Positions 58,991-64,000 of a stretch of DNA of 64,000 nucleotides are shown piece by piece. The stretch lies in contig JAQFVV010000021.1 of NCBI GenBank assembly GCA_028023455.1, forward strand, positions 7,092,853 through 7,156,852. Reading direction: 5' to 3'. Each line of letters begins with the position of its first letter. The first letter of the stretch is position 1. The DNA comes from Epiperipatus broadwayi (taxonomy: Eukaryota; Onychophora; Udeonychophora; Euonychophora; Peripatidae). The notes under the pieces are model-generated. The model saw only the letters and a program-made list of their open reading frames with translations, was not told the DNA's origin and did not search any database. A program made the position numbers and the translations under genes.

Positions 58991-59745
58991 TACATATGTC
59001 TAAAAGACATTAGAAAAAATACTTTAGGATACTTCATAAAATATCATTTAAAAAGTGAAGATATTATTCGTTTTTCTGGATATGATCTTATAGAATTTGC
59101 TATTGTACAATCATATCTACAATGGTAGGATATGTAAAATGAATAAGCAATACATGTTATTTTTTAAATATATTTTATAGTGAACTCAAACATGGTTTCA
59201 TGAGAGAAAGAGATTATCTCAAAATTATTTTAAAAGGTGTAACATTAATTGCTATCAATTGGAAGTTGTGGCTAAAGATAAAATATTTAAAGGAGTTACA
59301 ATCAGACTAAGTGTTGAAACTGTTTGTAAAGAAAAGTTCACTGCAAAAGAAGCCAAAAATACAGCATCATCAAATAAATAAATGAACTAGCATATTCTCT
59401 ATGTGGATGTCATTGTAGTTCATTGGCATAAAACTCATTTCTAGTATATCATCATTTATCTTTCTTCTTTCTCCTATAATTGCAATGGCCACATTCATTT
59501 GTGACTCATTAAATATGCAATGATTTTTCTAATAAAATAAATTGTATACACATGTGTATGCAATCTAAGAAAAAAATAAGAAAGAAGACAAAACATTCCT
59601 GACTTGAAGAATTGCTACTCACTCTTTTTCTTTATTTACTTGCAATCCTTTTTTTAATTAGTTAGCCAAAACCAATCACAACACACCTTACATATTTGTT
59701 TTGCATATTATTTTTATAATTGGTTAAAAATATGATGATGATCCT
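58991..59745. other. AT-rich spacer, no gene seen
   Basis: No feature supported. Confidence 0.45.
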
Positions 59746-59862
59746 ACTTCTCTACTACTACTATTATTGCTACTGCTACTGCTGCTACTACTTCTATTTC
59801 TGCTGCTGCTACTACTACTCCTATTACTACTGCTGTTACTATTACTACTATTACAGCAGCTG
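59746..59862. repeat. (ACT/GCT)n triplet microsatellite
   Basis: Interrupted CTA/CTG triplets ending in CAGCAGCTGCAG. GCTGCAGATGACAC recurs about 85 bases downstream (59958), a small local duplication. Confidence 0.9.
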
Positions 59863-60844
59863 CAGATGACACATAAATTAATTAAATAGTACTACTATAA
59901 GATTATAAAAAAAACTAAATAATATAAATTACAAATATGAGAAAAGGAGAGGGGGTATGCTGCAGATGACACCACTGTAATAAATTAAATATATTTTTTA
60001 ACAAAAACCTTATAATAATAAAAGCAAATGAAAAGATTACAGAATGCACACACAGAGAACAGCCATCTCCCTAGAACATATTAGTCCTGGAGAAGAATGA
60101 ACTTCACATAAATAGTTAACTTATTCCAAAATAAACTTTGCTGTGACTATTGACGAAAATTAGTTTAATGAGTTGCATCAATTAATCCATTTTGGTCTGA
60201 CTATAAGTAATTCTTCCCATCTTGAATTTCTACGTAGTGTTTTCTAAAGACTGTACAATGTCATTTATTTATATATTAAATTTCGTGTATATTAAATAAA
60301 TGTGTGTTAGAGAAAAAATTTATTAATGCTTTAAGTGTATTTTTTTAAATATAAAAACAAATAATGAAACTAATGTAGAAATGAATAATTCTTACCTACA
60401 GATTGATTTAAAGCACACTCTCTCAGACAAATAATTTATTTGATGTCTGTCACCTGTCAACAAAGCTTTGTAAGGCTACTAACATTAAGCAAAACTTTAA
60501 AAGTTATTTGACAATTCTTAATTCTTGTCTTTTGAAACTTTCTTCTAGAAAAAAAATTGTACGGATGACATTAAATGAATTTTAAGCAAGTATTCTAAAA
60601 GTACGTCAGTTGGTAGATATAAAAACTTTATTCCACTAAGTAAAACTTTATTGGGAAATAATTAATTTAAATTCAAAGTTGAAAAATATTTAGTTGTGTT
60701 AACTCTTTAATAAAGTACGCTTTAAGTATTATTGAGTTATTTAATCTATTTTAACTGCAGAAAAATACAATGAAAATTGTAAAGACAAAAAAAACAAGGA
60801 AAAAAAAATCATACTCTGTAAAAGCAATAAACAATATTATAATA
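59863..60844. other. AT-rich spacer, no gene seen
   Basis: No supported coding region. An open frame starting at 60770 runs into the SINE that follows and is not a gene. Confidence 0.45.
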
Positions 60845-60950
60845 ACGTTGTTAGCCGAGAGGTCATCGCAGCAGCCTTGCAAGCAAGTAGTTGTTTGCAG
60901 ATGGTTGTGGGTTCGGGTCTCGGCCGATGCTATGACATATGAGAAAAAAA
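60845..60950 (+). repeat. tRNA-derived SINE (family A), long variable-arm copy
   Basis: ACGTTGTTAGCCGAGAGGTC A-box head, GCAGCCTTGCAAGCAAGTAG, a longer variable region, B box GGGTTCGGGTCTCGG, then CGATGCTATGACATATGAG and an A run. The extra variable-arm length suggests a class II (Leu/Ser-type) tRNA ancestor. Confidence 0.75.
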
Positions 60951-61475
60951 ATATAATAATATTGCAGACCCTTTTTGTTCTTTCACTACAGCTATGCTAC
61001 CTACTGTAAACTTTAGGAACTAATAAATGCCAGATTATAGATGGCATAGTTGTATTGAAACTAAAATATGTTGCTAATTGTGTCACTTGGAAACGTGATG
61101 GAATGTAATATTGCAATCACATTGCAAAAATAAAATACTGGAAAAACTATTGAGATTTTTAAAGAATTTATAAAATCAAAAGAAAATTTCAACCATGAAT
61201 AGAGTTGCTGATAAATGCCAATTTATAAATTGGAACTGAAGTAACAAAGATGAAATTGATATTATACTTAATGTACTGCAAAAACTTTACCCAAAAGATA
61301 TTGAACAAGATATTTTGGATAAGATATTGTGCACCAAAACATCTTTAATATTGAAGGTTGCATTTAGAATACATATAAAAATATAAATGTATTACATTAG
61401 ATATATTACAGAAAATTTGTCTTATAATCAATAAATGTACTAAACAGATTATATAATATTAACACATATTTATTA
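60951..61475. other. AT-rich spacer, no gene seen
   Basis: No supported feature. Confidence 0.45.
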
Positions 61476-61760
61476 AGGCAATAAACCTTTAAGCATGTGC
61501 ACTTGAAAATGTGAAGGTAGGGACACCTCTACAGGTCTTAACCACAAGCTTATACATTGGAAGAAAAAAGGGGAACCTTCTTTACTTCAACCTACTTTCT
61601 ATATAAATAGTTGAAGCTGAAGCGGTTATAACTGAGAGCGTGAAGCTATTCAATACTTCACTTATTAAGTCCACAATTCCTATTACCCATTAGCACTCAC
61701 GAAATCTTTCGATTAACAAGGAGTCAATGGAAAGATCTTATAGTTAGAAATCTATTACAA
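61476..61760 (+). repeat. Dispersed repeat, longer copy of the 27.7-kb repeat
   Basis: The left part (61476-61556) matches 27724-27810. The right part (ACCTTCTTTACTT, CTTTCTATATA, ACTGAGAGCGTGAAG, GAAATCTTTCGATT) matches the body of the Penelope-like insertion at 18640-18780. This links the two repeat copies into one longer, probably Penelope-related, element. Confidence 0.6.
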
Positions 61761-62106
61761 TAATTTATAATTAACACATAGTAAATTGAAAATTTTTATG
61801 AATGTTAATATGTAGAGAGAAATTAATATATGTAAAGTGAATAAGGAAATATTTCCGCCCTCTCAAACTACTAAACTTTAGATTAGCCTATATATTTACA
61901 TTTAGGTTCAGAAGATAAGAATGCCACTCTTATCTTTTCAAAAGTCTCTATCTTGTGCTTTGGTTTGAAATTATCCTTAGTATTCAACATTACATTATTG
62001 AGCGATTATAACTACCTTAGAGTACACATGCTTAGCTTTTAAATTCCTTCTGTTAAATTATAAGTAAATTATGCTAACTGTTTTTGAAAATTACTGAATA
62101 ACCTAC
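61761..62106. other. Spacer left of the LTR copy, no gene seen
   Basis: AT-rich; ends CTGAATAACCTAC, which is not an AT microsatellite, unlike the flanks of the other LTRs. Confidence 0.5.
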
Positions 62107-64000
62107 TGTAACGAGCACAGACGATGTTACATTGTGTTTTTATTATTAAACATGAAATTAAAATAAAAAGTTTACACTTAAAAATTTTCTTTAAGAATTA
62201 AAAATTGAAATTAAATATCATCTTAAACTCGTATATATAAATCGCACAGATAAAAAAAAAAAAATATTAAACGAAAACTTTATTAAAGAAAAAGTGTTTT
62301 AAAACTAAATTTTCAGTAGAGATTTAAAGATAAAAATATATCTTTAAGTTTGAAAACACATTAATTAATCAGAAATGGAAATGATTGTTTTAATTAGAAA
62401 TGTAAACTAGCCTTGGGCATTTAAATGTAAAAACAACGGTCAGATAGGAGAGAAAAACAATGGAATCGGACCTCAGCGAAAAGACCATCTCATCGATGAT
62501 GCAATGTAAATTCAATCCTTCAAATTAATATAAAAGGACAAGTTTGAAAATTATTAAGGAGTATTGAGAGAGGACAGAAATGTGTTAGTGCGGAAGTGAA
62601 GGAGAAGGGATTGAAAAGACGCACTCTTTAATCCCTTCAGTTTTGCTAAGAAAGAAAGAAAAATGAACTATCGTTTTTCTACATTGAGGACCAGTTAAAG
62701 CAAAAACCTCCAGATGGATAAATAAATCGGCCAACAGAATACCAATCTTAGGATGGCATGGGAATTCACGTTCATGTTAAACAACGGACAAATATGAACT
62801 GTTTTAAACCGTAAGAACTTTATAAATTATGAACATTAAATTAAAACTTAATGATTGCAATATTATCCTATCTGACCAACTTAATTTATTAATAATGTTA
62901 TTTGATGTATTTCTTTTTTTTTATTTATGTAAAATCATTTCCATTTATATATTTTTTTGTTCTTTAAGTTTTATTATGATTTTTGCTGTGCGATAAATTA
63001 AATTATATAAATGTTAAACTTAAGTCGGGCGTGAATGGCTGTATAGATTTGTAAAGTTATATTAGGTGAGGGTAATCTTAGGTTATTTGTGTTGTAGTTG
63101 AATTGGGTCAATGGATTGGATATATTGGTGTGATTAGTAGATGTAATATTGATTCACTATGGGCAGAATTGCTTCATGCGCCGCACACTTCCATTTGCCT
63201 ATGGAAGGAATTATAAGTTGAGTACCACAGTTCCTTTCTATGGAGTTTTTGTTTTATTGCTCTTCTTCGCAGATAGATGTAATATTTCTATCTGAAGAGA
63301 GGCAATTTCTTCTCTTAACTTTTTGTGCTGCCGTATTTTATTACATTGAATACATCGATATATCAGATGAATTGATGCCAGTTTGACTACGAATTTTAGC
63401 CTAAGGTTAAATAGGGATAGAATGTTTTATTTTCAAATGCAAATCTATGTAGTCTATTCATACTCGACACTAAATAAAAATGCATTAAATTTAAGTTGGG
63501 TATAGACGCTTGCATGGGTTCGTTACCAGTTGATTATGTTTTTGGTTTTCATATTTGATCAAAATATATAGACATTCGATAAATAATGATACCTTACGGT
63601 GAGTATCTAAAATGTATTTATTCGGATGTCTTTTAAGTTATTGTGTCACTGTGGTGTCTTATGATGAACACCCTGGGGTTTCTTGTATTCCCTATGCAAT
63701 TGACGGTATCAATAATTTTGTATTTTGATCGTTTATGTTTATTTTGAAATGTTTTTGACCGTGAAATCTATGTAACCGATCTATACTCAACATTATAAAA
63801 CAAGCTTTCATAAATTTATCTGTGCGAACTTAATTAAAATGTAAACTTATAATAGTATAACAATTAAAATGTAAATTAAAATCTAAAGTAAAGTTAAAAA
63901 TTTAAGTTAAAGTAAAAAATGTAAACTGATTCTAAAATAATTTTAAATATTATATATATGTGCATAAATAAATGTTTGTATGTTGATTACTGGCAGTGGC
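62107..64000 (+). mobile_element. Second-family LTR, right end beyond the window
   Basis: Begins TGTAACGAGCACAGACG and is colinear with 10863 to about 12837, for example GTCGGGCGTGAATGGCTG and GGTATCGGTT-type blocks, with many small indels. It is cut off by the window roughly 240 bases before the expected end. Whether it is a solo LTR or the 5' LTR of a full element lies outside the data. Divergence from the other copy is clearly larger than between the two LTRs of the 461-10852 element, so these insertions are older. Confidence 0.82.

Noticed and set aside
60770-61009. 79-codon frame
   Set aside because: Most of it is translated through the family A SINE at 60845-60950.

Overview
This window is eukaryotic, repeat-dominated and very AT-rich. 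I see no bacterial or phage organisation and no convincing host protein-coding gene. The repeat mix points to an invertebrate metazoan: tRNA-derived SINEs, a Penelope-like GIY-YIG fragment, a LINE reverse-transcriptase remnant, a hAT element, giant LTRs, long (AT)n and (ACT)n tracts, and a hammerhead-ribozyme repeat family. Mollusc, flatworm and cnidarian genomes all carry such mixes, and I cannot separate them from this sequence alone.

Layout. 461-10852 is a complete, young LTR retrotransposon with unusually large LTRs (about 3.3 kb each). It has a tRNA-Lys-like primer site, a polypurine tract and one intact 694-codon ORF (5175-7259) that looks Gag-like; no pol is present. It is followed directly by a 2.2-kb solo LTR of another family (10863-13075), whose second copy runs off the right edge (62107-64000). 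A third LTR-like unit (38673-42117) and a probable fourth (33525-38652) also sit back to back. All four are embedded in (AT)n tracts, which suggests integration into AT microsatellites.

15-32 kb is intergenic or intronic-looking AT-rich DNA carrying SINEs, a 450-bp Penelope-like insertion with a 14-bp target duplication (18544-18993), copies of the hammerhead repeat, and a 1.25-kb non-autonomous hAT element with a perfect 8-bp target duplication (31567-32814). 42-52 kb holds further hammerhead repeats, including a large palindromic pair at 43250-43830, two SINE families and triplet microsatellites. 52.4-53.6 kb carries a decayed LINE. 57.5-58.0 kb carries the 3' end of a decayed Penelope-like element. 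58.3-58.9 kb is a large inverted repeat of unknown type.

The most interesting signals are: (1) a dispersed repeat family whose consensus forms a type I hammerhead ribozyme with a self-complementary stem III (ACTAGT), matching the dimeric hammerheads of metazoan retrozymes; (2) a Gag-only LTR element with giant LTRs whose Gag is broken by a 48-bp tandem repeat that stays in frame; (3) repeated LTR-element insertion into (AT)n. All functional statements are inferred from sequence reading; no database search was possible.
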